From: Bufo bufo
Lineage: Eukaryota > Chordata > Amphibia > Anura > Bufonidae
Direction: 5' to 3'
DNA: 64,000 nucleotides
Assembly: GCF_905171765.1 (NCBI RefSeq)
Contig: NC_053392.1
Span: forward strand, 443,700,837-443,764,836
Part shown: one piece after another, positions 43,400-55,005 of the stretch
Layout: the number at the start of each line of letters is the position of its first letter
Numbering within the stretch: position 1 is the first letter of the stretch
The notes under the pieces: generated by a model
The model's database searches: none
The model's input: the letters and a program-made list of their open reading frames with translations, nothing else
Told to the model about the DNA's origin: nothing
Translations under genes and position numbers: made by a program

Positions 43400-44062
43400 T
43401 AATACTGTTTGGAACATGTTGGCTTGTAGTGTTGTTCTGAATAGTAACCACTTTAATAATCATATTAATTATGCAAAAGAATATTGTATGCCGTTTGCAA
43501 CTCTTTAAGTTCAATGCATATAAAATATGTAGTAAGCACTATAAGCATCATTTAACCCTTTCCCTGCCAAGGAAGTACCTCATTTGTCCTTGCAGGGAAA
43601 CACTTCAAGTAGCCAAGGATGTATCTTATACGTCCTGCTACTGATGGCTGGATCTCAAGCTGTGCCGCAGATATGGATATCAGCTGGTGCCTGTTAAAGC
43701 TGACAAGCTAAGCTTTAAAACAAGACCAAGACTGTGGCGCTAGCCTACCCATGCAGCTCTCATTTCTCACCCGATTTCTAAAGGCTGTCTCTCTCGATGT
43801 AGAGCAGCTAGCACACAAGCTTATATTGTCAGCTTTAAAACAAGGACTATAATGAGCCTGGAGGGGGGAGTGGGGTACATGCTTACAACTTACAGTGGAC
43901 ACTTCAGGAATGGAAAAGATTTTCATCAGATGGAAAAAAATATTCATCAGTCAGAAAATACATTTTTGCTCATTGTACAATTACTGTAGTTTAACAAAAA
44001 AATTAAAAATTAACTAGCTGCTTTTCAGATGGGTATAATACTGGGGCTTTTTTGTGCCTAGA
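43400..44062. other. Unassigned stretch
   Basis: No gene. The part 43554-43700 (taaccctttccctgccaagg, gtacctcatttgtcc) looks like the end of a dispersed AT-rich repeat. Confidence 0.35.
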
Positions 44063-44190
44063 TTATAGACGCACAAAAAAATGGGTGTAAGCAGCAATCC
44101 AGGTCCCAATTTGGGGACAAACGCCGATAAAAAAATTGGTAAGATGGTGCCCATGGATCGGGATCCTGGCTGGGGGTCCCGTCAAGTAAC

Positions 44191-44397
44191 AAATTATAGA
44201 TAAATCCACACCACTCTTCAATTCAGGTGAAAAAAACCGGTTACTTTATTAGTAACAGCAGCATACAGATAGCAACGTTTCAACCATCTCTGGTCTTTCT
44301 CAAGCTTGAAACATTGCTATCTGTATGCTGCTGTTACTAATAAAGTAACCATTTTTTTCACCTGAATTGAAGAGTGCTGTGGATTTATCTATAATTT
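44191..44397. mobile_element. Divergent pair of Penelope-like ends
   Basis: The arms tataaatccacaccactctt-type at left and the complement at right pair over about 95 bp each (through aattcaggtgaaaaaaa and ggttactttattagtaacag). The centre on the minus strand reads cttgagaaagaccagagatg then gttgaaacg, a degenerate hammerhead-like core. Each arm has aataaagtaacc pointing outward. A near-repeat ttataga(c/t)gca flanks the larger unit at 44063 and 44401 and may be a target duplication. Non-coding. Confidence 0.5.
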
Positions 44398-44593
44398 ATA
44401 TTATAGATGCAACACCAGAACCAGAGATTTAGCACCGTCACTAATTTTCTAATAAACTGCAGGAGGTGTACATTAAAGGACCCATATTACACCCATTTGA
44501 AAGCCGCCTTAGTTAAAGCATTATATTAGGTTTAGAAATTTATCATCGTTAGTCAGGATTACAGTTTGTATAGAAACGTATATACTACATACT

Positions 44594-45288
44594 TGTAACG
44601 GTCGCGTACACACACACACAGGGGGGAGGGAAGTGACCACTGCGCTCCGCCCTTACCCCTGGCCCTGCCTACTTGCCTCGCGAGTCCTAATGACAGGGGA
44701 CAACTGGACGGCAATCCCTAACTTGGAATAAGTGCAGGGATGACAGACAGACAAACAACAGGACGTGAACGGACCGAGTCAATACCAGGAAAGCTACAAA
44801 GTACAAATGGAGCAAGCAGAGAGTTGTCAGGAGAAGCCGGGGTCATAAATACCAGGAGAGACGTGAAGTACCAAAGGAGTCAGCAGAGGATCGTCAGGAG
44901 GAGGCCGGGGTCCGAATACCAGGAGAGCAGCAAAGTACACAAGGAGCAGGCAGAGGATCATCAGGAATTCAGCAGGAGGTACGTACGCCAGGAAAGACCA
45001 AATCACAGGTGGAACCTAAATTAACAGGCAACCTGTGGCCAGCAGGCTGCCTGTATTTATAGTGGGGAGTGAGGGTCATGTGACGTGGGCAGCGTCACAT
45101 GACAGACAGACCAACCAGTCGAGCACCGAGTGATCAGCTCGGCGCTCAAGGCAGACTTAGGAGCAGGGAGCCACCCAGCTAGTAAAGCCGCCCTGGGAAC
45201 GAGGTAAAACACAGATCCTTGTTCCCGAAGCTAAGCAGCAGGTCTGCGGCTAATGGGGGACCGAGTGTACCTTCGGAACCCCGTTACA
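44594..45288. repeat. Solo chromovirus LTR, TSD ATACT
   Basis: 695 bp, TGTAACGGTCGCG ... CCCGTTACA, flanked by ATACT at 44589-44593 and 45289-45293. Its ends match the LTR pieces of the chromovirus at 48540-53002, making this the only full-length LTR of that family here. It contains a short tandem of cgtgaag/accaggag-type 60-bp units around 44780-44960. The 94-codon frame there is LTR sequence. Confidence 0.88.
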
Positions 45289-45325
45289 ATACTATAACTG
45301 AATGTAGCAGGGCTGTGGAGTCGGA

Positions 45326-45570
45326 AAAGGTACATTTACACAACCTGATTATTGGGCAGATTATTGGGAACAACCTTTCCTGCAAACGGTTGTTCCCGAC
45401 AATCTGGCCATGTAAAGGTGCTACCGATCCCCAGATGAATGTGCGAAACACTTAGGTGTTCCTGACGTTCATGCAGGCACCACCGATCATGGCTTCTGAT
45501 CATGCCGTTTAAACAGCGATCTGCTGCTCAGAAACCATGATTCTGTATGAGGACGAGGGATCGCAATGGC
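45326..45570. mobile_element. MITE fragment, family of 23715/29541
   Basis: Shares gattattgggaa, caatctggccatgtaaa and cgatcatggcttctgatcatgcc with the split MITE around the 23.8 kb chromovirus. Internal inverted phrases gggaacaacc and ggttgttccc. Boundaries uncertain. Confidence 0.45.
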
Positions 45571-46028
45571 TCCAACTCAAATGGCCAATAATTTAGTGAT
45601 AACAAACTTACTGTAGTAAAATGGTAACATCAGACTTTTTCTCATCCTCATGTAAGTAATAAGGCTACCTAGAACATAAAACATTTATTGGAGCGGCACA
45701 TTTTCAGGTATTGTAACAAGGGACAGGAGAGAACACAGGAGAGGTAAGAACTGATTTTCAATCATCTAGAACTCCCTGCTTATCACTGTTTTTGATAAAT
45801 AGGAACATTTGATTGATAGAACATAAAAATATTTAGTATTAACATTTCTAAAGTTTTCTAAATTCCTATAAAAAATGATTACATAATATTAACAAGATAT
45901 AATATTCTTTTAAGCTGGAGTTGGTACATTTCTACAGACTTCAACTCCATGGCTCCATAGTTGATGAACTCACATCATATGAACTCACATCTTACAGTTT
46001 TTATGCAGACTATGGGAGTAATTTACTA
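45571..46028. other. AT-rich DNA with dispersed repeat fragment
   Basis: The part 45590-45690 resembles 31230-31330. No gene. Confidence 0.35.
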
Positions 46029-46493
46029 AGGCCTCCTCCACACGAACGTATGCTGCCCATTGCCGTATTGCGGACCGTGGGCATTCCGCATCACAGATGC
46101 GGACCCATTGACCGGCCGGCCCTGTCAGCATTTCAAAAATCGTGCGCCTGTGTTGATTCGGCGCAGGCGCTCTGAGATAAGGAGGTTTACCGAAAGAGAA
46201 GACGTCATCGGCGCAGGCGTGCGATTTTTGAAATGCTGACAGGGCCGTCCGGAGGAGGAGATCGCGGCTGGCCCTGTCAATCAACAAGAGGAGGGGGCGG
46301 TTTTCTGCGGCTGCTACCAGCAAGTAGACGCCCTACTTGCTGGTAGACAGGTAATTAGCATATCATAAAAGTATGTTTTTTGCCAAATCTACTGAACGAA
46401 AATTATTAATAACATAATGTATAGCAATATCGCAGGATAGGGATTATAAGTACACAAAAAAAAAATGAGTTTAGTGGGGTGACTAAAGCCCTT
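46029..46493. mobile_element. Fusion of a MITE fragment and a truncated TTAA palindrome
   Basis: 46029-46111 is a fragment of the 42487 family (ggcctcctccacacg, cattccgcatcacagatgcgg). From 46112 the sequence is the inner and right part of the palindrome found complete at 17227-17946: ggccctgtcagcatttcaaa, gcaggcgctctgagataagg, then the outer arm to gtgactaaagccctttaa. Most of the left arm is missing and the centre is shortened. Confidence 0.65.
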
Positions 46494-48539
46494 TAAGAGC
46501 AGAAGCTGTTGCTAATATATACAGTACACTTGTGGTATATATGAGCTTTGCACACCTAAATATATTATTTTTACATAGTTTTTGTATGTAAACCTGTCTT
46601 TGGATGTGTGTTTTTGTTGAAAATGTTAGTTTTGATGCATTTTTGTTCTTAAATCCTGTTGTATGAAGGTGGACATGGTTGTCAATATGGCTGTCTACAG
46701 CCCGTCAAGCCAACTGCAATCATCAGGGTCTCTGCCTTTTAGGAAATATATAGGTTTTGGGGGTGTACTTACTTTCCAAAGAGTGTAATACCTTTATTTT
46801 ATAGGTTTACAATTTCCAGATTTTTAGATTTTCCAGCTCTGGTAATTTTATGAAGATATGTGCATGTAACTTTAGTGGTATGTATGAACGCTGCACTTTT
46901 ATTTTTTGGAGGTGTGGTGCATATAACCTTCTGCTTGGGTCACTCGTTCACCCACAAACATTAACCTTTATGAAAGATTACATTTTGATACAAAATGACT
47001 GTTTGACAATGTACTGAGTGTCTACTTTCAGAGAATATATGGGGGAATGGGGGTAGTATGCCTTCCACTGAGAACATGTGAGAGGCTTTTAAGGATTCTG
47101 CCATGTTGTATTATTGTTTAGAAAAACATTTTTGTTGCTATAAGCAAAAAAATTTTTCAATTTTGTCTGTTTCAACGCACTGAACTGCAATTAATCATTA
47201 TACAGGGCACTCTGACTAGTTATCTAGTGACTAGTAACCTCTATCATACAAAGCTGCCAAAATTAAAAAAAATTGCAGTTGTACTATCAAAGGACCTCTA
47301 CCTCAAAAATACTCTAATACATATAGCTAAGAAACATAAAATTTACGCACTATACTAATCCTTCATAAATGCTTTCATCTCATCTCTTTGCACATTGTCT
47401 ACTGATTATAATGATTTATAATAGATGCAACAATTTAACCAGTTCAAGGTCATTTCCCCCCATTTATGATTTATTAAATAAATTTAAATATTTTTTCTTT
47501 TTTTCGGTGATACATGTGCTATCATTTTTATTTCAGTGTTGTTTACTTTATACTTGAAAAAAAGGAAAAGTTAGCTTTTTTCAAAATGTTTTACTTTTTT
47601 TTTATAGCACAACGTGCAACTAAAATTGTATTCCCTTTCTCTGTTTTTCTGTATAGGGAATACATGTTATGTTGGCCAAGGCAAGGTTGGAAACTGTGGT
47701 GTGGGCTAGTGGTGGCATTTTTTTATTTTTCAAACACTGTGCCCTCCAATAAGGCCGTACAACACCTTTAAGGAATTTTAACATCACCAGATTTTTGCAA
47801 TTTCTCCTGAAACTGGGGCCTACATATTAGGGGAACATAGCCTCTGGAGACTGACTGCAGAGCTGAAATAGGGAAGACCTAGCAGAAGAGTTAGAAGAAG
47901 CATCATGGATGCTTCCTAAACTGTATTCATAGTGCTCATTGACTGCTGTGTATATCGTGATCAAGAAGGCAGGGACAGTAATAAACCGTTTTTGCCTTCT
48001 TTTATGGAGATTCTATATGTCTGAGACACCAGCTTCCAGCTCCTGAAAAATGTCCATGTAGCTGCAGAGTTGCCAAGGAGGTTCATGAATGTCCTTGCAG
48101 AGTTATATAAGGACCCACCATAGGTTTTAGGCTGTCCACAGTCCACAAGAAGTTACATTCACCTTTTTTCTGTCCTCCACCAATTTCATCAACTGCAGGA
48201 CTCCCTTGGAAGGGACATGCAACACTGTTCCTCTAGTATCCATGTCATTTTTTGTTTGTGAAGTCCTAAAATGGGGGCATGTGTCTTTACAAAAATGTTT
48301 TGGGTCTCATAGAAGATATTCAAAGGTCTTCAGAATGTATTACTGGGCAAGATCTACAGACAGGAAACCCCAAAGCACTCAAAAGAACAGGGGGGGAAAA
48401 ACGGTTCCATTATATTAAGCAACAGTTATGATCAGTTTGCACCAGTTCCGTAGGAGATTAGTTATTGTTGATGGGAGAAAAGTTCTGCATGCAAGTCTGA
48501 CAAAACTGATAAAAAAGACAGATAAATTATTTTAAGTGG
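46494..48539. other. 2-kb AT-rich stretch, nothing recognised
   Basis: No domain, terminal repeat or RNA gene was recognised. Candidate frames around 47369-47771 and 48206-48418 are phenylalanine- and leucine-rich or lack any motif. Confidence 0.4.
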
Positions 48540-48739
48540 CCAGCGTCACATGACCGACAGACCGACCAGTCGAGCACCGAGTGATCAGCTTGGCGCTCAA
48601 GGCAGACCTAGGAGCAGGGAGCCTCTCAGCTAGCAAAGCCGCCCTGGGAACGAGGTCAAACACAGAACCTCGCTCCCGAAGCTAAGCAGCAGGTCTGCGG
48701 CTGATGTGAGACTGAGTGCGCCTTTGGCACCCCGTTACA
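48540..48739 (-). repeat. 3' LTR fragment
   Basis: Matches 45090-45288 of the solo LTR (agcgtcacatgac, gtcgagcaccgagtgatcag, accccgttaca). Followed inward by gtacccccccttttac, the polypurine tract read in reverse (48740-48755). Confidence 0.88.
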
Positions 48740-50070
48740 GTACCCCCCCTTTTACGAGGGGCCACCGGACCCAAGACTCCAGGCGATGGCCTTTCAGGGT
48801 GTTCTAAATGAAGTTTTCGAACAAGTCTAGGAGCATGAACCTCCCTGGCAGGTATCCAAGATCTCTCTTCAGGTCCATACCCCTTCCAGTGAATCAGGCA
48901 CTGCAAGGAATTACACACCTTCCTTACATCCACTATTTTAGACACCACATACTCGACAGCATCATTAACAAGAACCGGCAGAGGCGAGGCTTTCGATGGT
49001 ACTACCGGTTCAAAATATTTTTTAAGTAGAGATTTATGGAACACATTATGAATGTGGAATGACTCGGGCAGCTCCAACCTAAATGATACCGGGTTAATCA
49101 CCTCCGTGATCTTATATGGTCCAATAAAACGAGGAGCAAACTTTTTAGAATCTACCTTAAGAGAGAGATTCTTGGAGGACAACCATACCTTATCCCCAAC
49201 CTGAAAATTCACCCCCCTTGTACGTCTCCTATCGGCCTTGAGTTTCTGAGAACTTTGAGCCTTTTCTAAGTTCGATTGAACCCGGGCCCAAACTGTGCAC
49301 AGTTCAGAGGAGAGCCTATCCACCTCAGGGTTAGAGGAGGAGACGGATGACCCAGAATGAAAACAGGGATGGAATCCATGGTTACAAAAGAAAGGTGAAA
49401 CCCCAGCAGAAGAATTGACACGGTTATTCAAAGCAAATTCAGCCAATGGAAGAAATTTCACCCATAATTGCTGGTCATCAGCAACATACAACCTCAAGAA
49501 TTGTTCCACAGACTGATTAAGGCGTTCAGTCTGCCCATTACTCTCAGGGTGGTAGGCAGAGGAAAAAGACAATGAAATTTGACATTTTTGACAGAAGGCC
49601 CTCCAGAATTTGGACACAAACTGCACACCCCTGTCAGAAACAATATTTTCCAGGATACCATGCAATCGAACAATTTCTTTCACAAAAATAGACGCCAGGG
49701 TTTTGGCATTCGGGAGTTTAGACAGGGGAATGAAATGGACCATCTTGCTAAACCTATCGACCACTACCCAAACCACAGTCTTACCCTCTGCCAGCGGTAG
49801 GTTAGTTATAAAGTCCATCGAGATATGGGACCAGGGTCTACTGGGAATGGGTAGGGGTCGTAGGTTACTAGCAGGGCGAGTCCTAGGTGTCTTGGACCTG
49901 GCACAAACCTCACAGGCTGACACGTAGGACTTGACATCCCTAGTTAGAGTGGGCCACCAATAAGATCTAGAAACCAGATCCTTAGTGCCCTCAACATCCG
50001 GATGTCCACAAAAGGCAGAATCGTGACACTCACCCAACAGCTGGAGATGAAATTGTACGGGAACAAACAA
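48682..50070 (-). pseudogene. Chromovirus integrase with chromodomain
   Basis: An open frame of 462 codons, although cut from RNase H by a frameshift near 50140. Zinc domain: CHDSAFCGHP then CEVCARSK at about 53-60. Core: D86 (SMDFITNLP), D146 (VSDRGVQF) and E182 (NGQTERLNQ), again DD35E. A GPYKITEVINPVSFRLELP block follows. The chromodomain at about 380-430 reads YVVSKIVDVRKVCNSLQCLI and HWKGYGPEERSWIPAREV. The frame then runs out through the polypurine tract into the LTR. In the family, integrase inserts the cDNA in the nucleus and the chromodomain targets chromatin. The domain itself is uninterrupted. Confidence 0.9.
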
Positions 50071-50113
50071 CTTATCTGTTGGGGTGGATACTGGTGCCAG
50101 ATGTTGTTCAGAC

Positions 50114-51186
50114 CTAATGCGAGCCGAGATATCCTGCTATGAAGATTTTTGCTGGTAGGATGGATTCAGGTGGTACCTCAGTAGGTTGAAAAGCATGGAA
50201 GCTCCGAGATAATGCGTCCGCTTTCACATTTTTACTTCCCGGCCTGAACGTAATGGAAAAATCAAAACGAGTAAAAAACAGAGCCCATCTGGCTTGACGG
50301 GGATTCAACCTCTTAGCAGACTCGAGAAACATAAGGTTTTTATGGTCAGTGACAACAGTTACACAATGCCTTGCCCCCTCCAGAAAATGCCTCCACTCCT
50401 CAAATGCCCATTTAATGGCCAGCAGCTCCCTATTCCCTATGTCGTAGTTTCTTTCCGTGGGAGAGAATTTCCTGGAGAAGAAGGCACACGGTTTCAGGTT
50501 AGTGAGGCTAGCAGGACCTTGTGAAAGGACTGCTCCTGCGCCGTCCTCGGACGCATCCACCTCCACAATAAAGGGTCTCTCCTGATCAGGCTGGATCAGA
50601 ATGGGAGCGCTACTGAATGCCTTTTTTAATTTTTCAAATGAAGAAATGGCCTCAGTAGACCAATTCTCCAAATCCGCCCCTTTCTTAGTAAGGTCGGTCA
50701 ACGGTTTAGCAATTACAGAAAAATTCATAATAAATTTACGATAGTAATTGGCGAAACCTAAGAACCGTTGTAAGGCCTTTAAGGATGAAGGTCTTACCCA
50801 TTCCTTAATTACTAGTACCTTACCAGGATCCATCTTGAATGCGTGAGGAGTCAGAACATACCCTAGAAACAGAATCTCCTGTACACCAAAGACACATTTC
50901 TCTTGCTTAGCGGATAGCTGATTCTCCCTCAACACCTCTAATACTTGTTTAACATGAGACACATGGCATTCGAAGTCAGGAGAGAATATCAAAATGTCGT
51001 CAAGATAGACAATAACAAATTTACCTAAGAACTCCCTAAAAATGTCATTCATAAAGTTTTGGAACACAGCTGGGGCATTGCTGAGTCCAAAAGGCATCAC
51101 CTGATATTCAAAGTGTCCTGCCGGAGTATTGAACGCTGTCTTCCATTCGTCTCCCTCTTTGATTCGGATTAGATTGTATGCCCCTT
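50114..51186 (-). pseudogene. Chromovirus RT C-terminal part and RNase H
   Basis: From about 51186 the minus strand reads the RT motif [20 protein letters not shown] (first catalytic Asp), then [46 protein letters not shown] and [15 protein letters not shown]. RNase H follows: [53 protein letters not shown] and ADALSRSF. It stops after [15 protein letters not shown] because of a frameshift near 50140; the adjoining frame continues [16 protein letters not shown] toward integrase. All RT and RNase H catalytic motifs are preserved. Confidence 0.9.
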
Positions 51187-52221
51187 TCAGGTCAATCTTG
51201 GAAAACCAGGTTGCCCCAGAACCTGGTTAAATAAATTCGGAATCAATGGGAGGGAGTATCTATTCTGGACAGTGATTTTATTTAATCTCCGGTAATCGAT
51301 ACATGGCCTAAGACCACCATCTTTTTTCTTAACAAAGAAAAACCCCGCCACCATAGGACAGACAGAAGGTCTAATATGCCCTTTACAAAGGCTCTCCTTA
51401 TTATAATCTTCCATGGCCTTGCGTTCGGGCTTAGAAAGATTATAAATTCGCCCCTTAGGAAACATGGCCCCCTCTACTAGCTCTATAGTACAATCATAAG
51501 GTCTATGGGGGGGTAGAACCTCCGGGGTTGGTGATGAGAATACATCAGAATATTCCCTAACAACAGAGGGTAAAGGATCGGACTTTACTGAGACCCCAGC
51601 CTGTACCACGGACAAGCACGAGTCACACTTAGACCCCCATCTCACCAACTCCCCCTTGGACCAATCTATAGTGGGGTTATGTAGTCGGAGCCAAGGAAAC
51701 CCTAGTACCACCTCAATCGGTAGGTTCTCCAGGATTAAAAGGGAACATCTCTCTGAGTGGCACACACCCACGGTTAGAGAAATCACTGAGGTACATGAGC
51801 TCACCGTACCACCAATAAGAAGAGTAGCATCAATAGCCATGACATGGATAGGAGTTGGTAAAGTAAACATTGGAATACCCAATCTTACAGCGTACTCAGA
51901 GTCAATAAAGCTGGCCGCTGAGCCAGAATCAATAAAGGCCTTACCCGGCCATTTATCTACCCCCAGAGAAATCGTAATGGGTACCAAAAGCTTACATTTA
52001 GAAAAATCAGGGTGTACCTGGTCTTTAGGTTGCCTTGCCTTAGGGGACTTGACAGAGAGGACCTTCTTAGGACACTGGTTAATCCAATGGTCAGGATCTC
52101 CACAGTAAAAGCATTCTCCACGTCTACGTCGAAGATTCCCTCGGGTCATGCCAACCTGCATGGGTTCCTCGGTGGAGACCTCAGCGTTGTCTCTGGGATA
52201 GGCCTCTGGCTGGACCACCAT
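51187..52221 (-). pseudogene. Chromovirus zinc knuckle, protease and RT start
   Basis: 344 open codons. A CCHC nucleocapsid knuckle (CFYCGDPDHWINQC) sits near residue 37. Protease with FIDSGSAASFIDSEYA near 97-112 is followed by VVLGFPWLRLHNPTIDW. The RT N-terminus has LPPHRPYDCTIELVEGA, GHIRPSVCPMVAGFFFVKKK and GGLRPCIDYRRLN. It ends at a frameshift near 51220, where FNQVLG should continue [13 protein letters not shown]. Gag, protease and RT would thus have been one continuous polyprotein. Confidence 0.88.
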
Positions 52222-52272
52222 CTGGGAAGAGAACTGTCGTTCCTGTCGTCTCTCTCTAACCAGTCGGTCAAG

Positions 52273-52862
52273 TCAGACAACAAGGGTAATCATCTCCTCT
52301 AAGGTCTCTGGAAGTTGATAACTGACCAGAAGATCCTTTAAATTATCAGACAGACCTGACCTGAACTGACTCTTCAGGGCTGGTTCGTTCCATCCTGAGG
52401 GGACACACCACCTTCTGAATTGGGTGCAATAATCCTCTGCAGGTAGATTGCCCTGAACCAGTGCCTTTAGAGCCGTCTCGGCTACCAGAGCCCTGTCTGG
52501 TTCATCATAGAGGGTACCCAGGGCCTGAAAGAACTCCTCCACAGAAGTTAAACAACTGGCGCCAGCAGGTAAAGAGAACGCCCAGTCCTGGGGATCACCC
52601 TGTAGTCGGGAAATGATAATGCCCATGCGTTGACTCTCGGGGCCAGAGGACACGGGGCGCAAACGGAAGTAAAGTCTGCAACTCTCCATGAAAGAGAGAA
52701 AAGGGTTCTGGGAGCTTAATCTGGGGCTCAAAATGCGGACTGGAGGCCTGAGGAGTGGAAGAACCTTGCCCTAACTCAAAAGAACTGAGTTTTTTTCCCT
52801 AGCTACTGCACCATCTGCGTCAGATTAGAGACATGGTCAGTCAGGGTCACCAGAGGATTCAT
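52273..52862 (-). pseudogene. Chromovirus Gag capsid region
   Basis: The natural start is at 52862 (MNPLVTLTDHVSNLTQMVQ). It is followed by TAG and a frame change near an A-rich run at 52793. The capsid is open from 52731: FMESCRLYFRLRPVSSGPES, LQGDPQDWAFSLPAG, AEDYCTQFRRWCVPSGWNEP. It ends at a frameshift before the zinc knuckle. It is clearly homologous to the Gag at 24460 but diverged from it. Confidence 0.85.
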
Positions 52863-52890
52863 TATACAGTGGTTATTGGGCCTGTTAATC

Positions 52891-53002
52891 TGTAACGGTC
52901 ACGTACACACACACACAGGGGGGAGGATAGTGACCACTGCGCTCCACCCTCACCCGTGGCCCTGCCTACTTGCCTCACGAGTCCTAATGACAGGGGACAA
53001 CT
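52891..53002 (-). repeat. 5' LTR fragment
   Basis: TGTAACGGTCACGTACAC ... gacaggggacaact, matching the first 112 bp of the solo LTR. It ends abruptly at a tandem-repeat block. Confidence 0.85.
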
Positions 53003-53520
53003 ATAATGCCCTTTCTAGTACCCCCAGTAGATATTATGCTCCCTATAATGCCTCTAATAATTATAATGGTCACCTATAGTGCCAAGTTAGTTATAATGCC
53101 TCCTATAGTGCCACAGTAGTTAAAATGCCTCCTCTAGTACCCCCAGTGGATAAAATGCCCCCTATAGTGGTCCTTTGTAGTTCCCCAGTAGTTATAAAGG
53201 CCCACTGTGGAGACCCCAGTAGTTATGCCCACTGTAATGCCCCTAGTAGTTATAATGCCCCAAGTACTCCCAGTATGTATAATGCTCCCAGTAGTTAAAA
53301 TGCCCTCTTCTAGTACACCCAGTGGTTGTAATTCCCATGTAGCGCCCTCAGTAAGTATAATGACCGTTGTAGTGCCAATAATAGTTATAATGCCCCAGAG
53401 TATTTCAGTAGGCATAATGCTCCATTAGTTCCCCCAGCACTTACAGTACCCCCTACAGCTATAATGGTTCCCCCAGTGCCAGTTTGTAAAAGGAAATACT
53501 CACCTGACTCCGCGCCACTG
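53003..53520. repeat. Minisatellite of roughly 30-bp units (copy 1)
   Basis: A degenerate array whose consensus is close to tagtgcccccagtagttata then atgcccccta. At its end comes a unique-looking tail, ctcacctgactccgcgccac then tgcaatgcaggcctgcgg, which is shared with the second array at 59690-60600. Repetitive frames on both strands are by-products. Confidence 0.75.
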
Positions 53521-53771
53521 ACTGCAATGCAGGCCTGCGGTCTGAGTCTTCACCTTCTGAGGCTTGGCACACCTTGTGCTGTCCACATTTTTTACGGACT
53601 CATAGAAATGTAGATCGGATGCAGATCCAAGCAACGGTCCTGTGCATGAGGCCGAAAAAGGTATGTTTACCCGATTTATTGCAGGCATTTGTATAGACTG
53701 AAAATGAACTCTATACATCTGAATAGGTTTGTTTCTGCAACATAGGCATGGATATTTACAATACCTGTTAA
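53521..53771. other. Repeat tail and MITE fragment
   Basis: Contains the end of the minisatellite-bearing repeat and, near 53580-53656, a fragment of the 42487 MITE family (ggtcctgtgcatgaggcc). No gene. Confidence 0.4.
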
Positions 53772-54046
53772 AGGGGTTTTCTGTGCATGTTATAAACAGC
53801 CTGACAACATATCTCATGTACGATCGGTCCCTTAATATCTATGGCAGAGCAAGAACTCTGCTCTACAATATATAGTAATGATGTGATCCTCTCTGATTAA
53901 CTATGCTATCATGGTTAATTAGCGTGACAGGAGTGAGGAGCAGGACTGCATCCCTATTTCCTGTCAGGCTGCTAAGCTATTTTTACATATACTTCTACAA
54001 TTAAACTTAAAAGGGTCGGCCATCACTTAAACCTTGGGCAACCCCT
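53772..54046. mobile_element. 275-bp TTAA-flanked MITE
   Basis: TTAA at 53768-53771 and 54047-54050; ends AGGGGTTTTCTG and GGGCAACCCCT. Non-coding, with only short terminal complementarity. Confidence 0.6.
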
Positions 54047-54050
54047 TTAA

Positions 54051-55005
54051 GGTAAATGTTAAAATGATATGAAATTGTTTAACTTTTCTAACTATTTTAT
54101 TACTTTTATAATCTCTTTGTAAAACACAACTTCTTGACCTTAAGGCACTATTCCCTGTAGTAAACATTTGGACATGTGTTACACCACACAGTTATAATGG
54201 GCTAGCACAGCGAAAACCATGTGCTAATACATCCTATACACTATTGGCCCGTGGCTTTTAAATATTTTTGCAGGTTAGTGGACAAATGAGTAGGAGCTGA
54301 TTTTCACCCCTCTACAGCTAAACGTTTGTGCTAGACACTGTGACATATGGCTGGACCTAATGGAAAGGTGTTTTCTTTTTTTGGGGTGAAGTGCTGGGTA
54401 AATGTATATGAAATTGGATTCCCTTATTTACTTTGAACAGTTGTTAGTGGTGTTAGAGCTTAAAATATTTAATTTTAATTATGTGGCATGTCAGTAGGTT
54501 CTCTCTGTTGCTCACTCAACTGGAAGCTCATTACCCTCTAACTACTGTACATGCAAGAAAGTGCCTGACATCGGTCATAGCTAGTAAGTGCTTAAACAAA
54601 GAAAGCTATGTAAAAAATACAATGAAACAAAGTTAGGTAGCAGGCATTTTATTTTCCACTGATACATAGTATAATTTTTGCACCAGCAAATGTATTGAGC
54701 CATCGACAATGCATTCACAAGATTGTCATGTAAACGGCAAGAGTGGCTTCATAAGTGTTGTGTCGCATATTCATTGACTATTGTTCATTGCTATGCATTA
54801 ATTATAAGGATAATGGCATAAAATACACAAAGCAATTATCATACTTTTTTTTTTTTTAAAGTACTTGGAGAAGATCTGGCAGTTTCTAAAGACACCGAGC
54901 AGTGCAACTTTTTTGGTCCAAGAGCCACACTGCAATTAAATTCTGGGGCTGCAAAGAAACGTTGACAAAATGTAAACTAGAGAACAGTGCTCAATTAAAT
55001 GAACT
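54051..55005. other. Unassigned AT-rich stretch
   Basis: No gene or repeat boundary recognised. A T run lies near 54847-54858. Confidence 0.4.

Larger units (their letters stand above)
48540..53002 (-). mobile_element. Ty3/gypsy chromovirus, minus strand, LTRs truncated
   Basis: Gag, zinc knuckle, protease, RT, RNase H, integrase and chromodomain occur in standard gypsy order on the minus strand. Compared with the solo LTR at 44594-45288, the 3' LTR keeps only its last 200 bp (48540-48739) and the 5' LTR only the first 112 bp (52891-53002). The interior is collinear but carries several frameshifts and a stop. No target duplication can be seen because both outer edges are lost. Confidence 0.9.

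Noticed and set aside
46494..48539. Possible host exon in the longest unassigned stretch
   Set aside because: No frame has a recognisable domain, credible splice-bounded coding block or biased composition; it cannot be supported from sequence alone.
53134..53415. Frame encoding a Gly/Thr/Ile-repetitive peptide
   Set aside because: It is a translation of the 30-bp minisatellite; the same pattern appears at 59758-60231.
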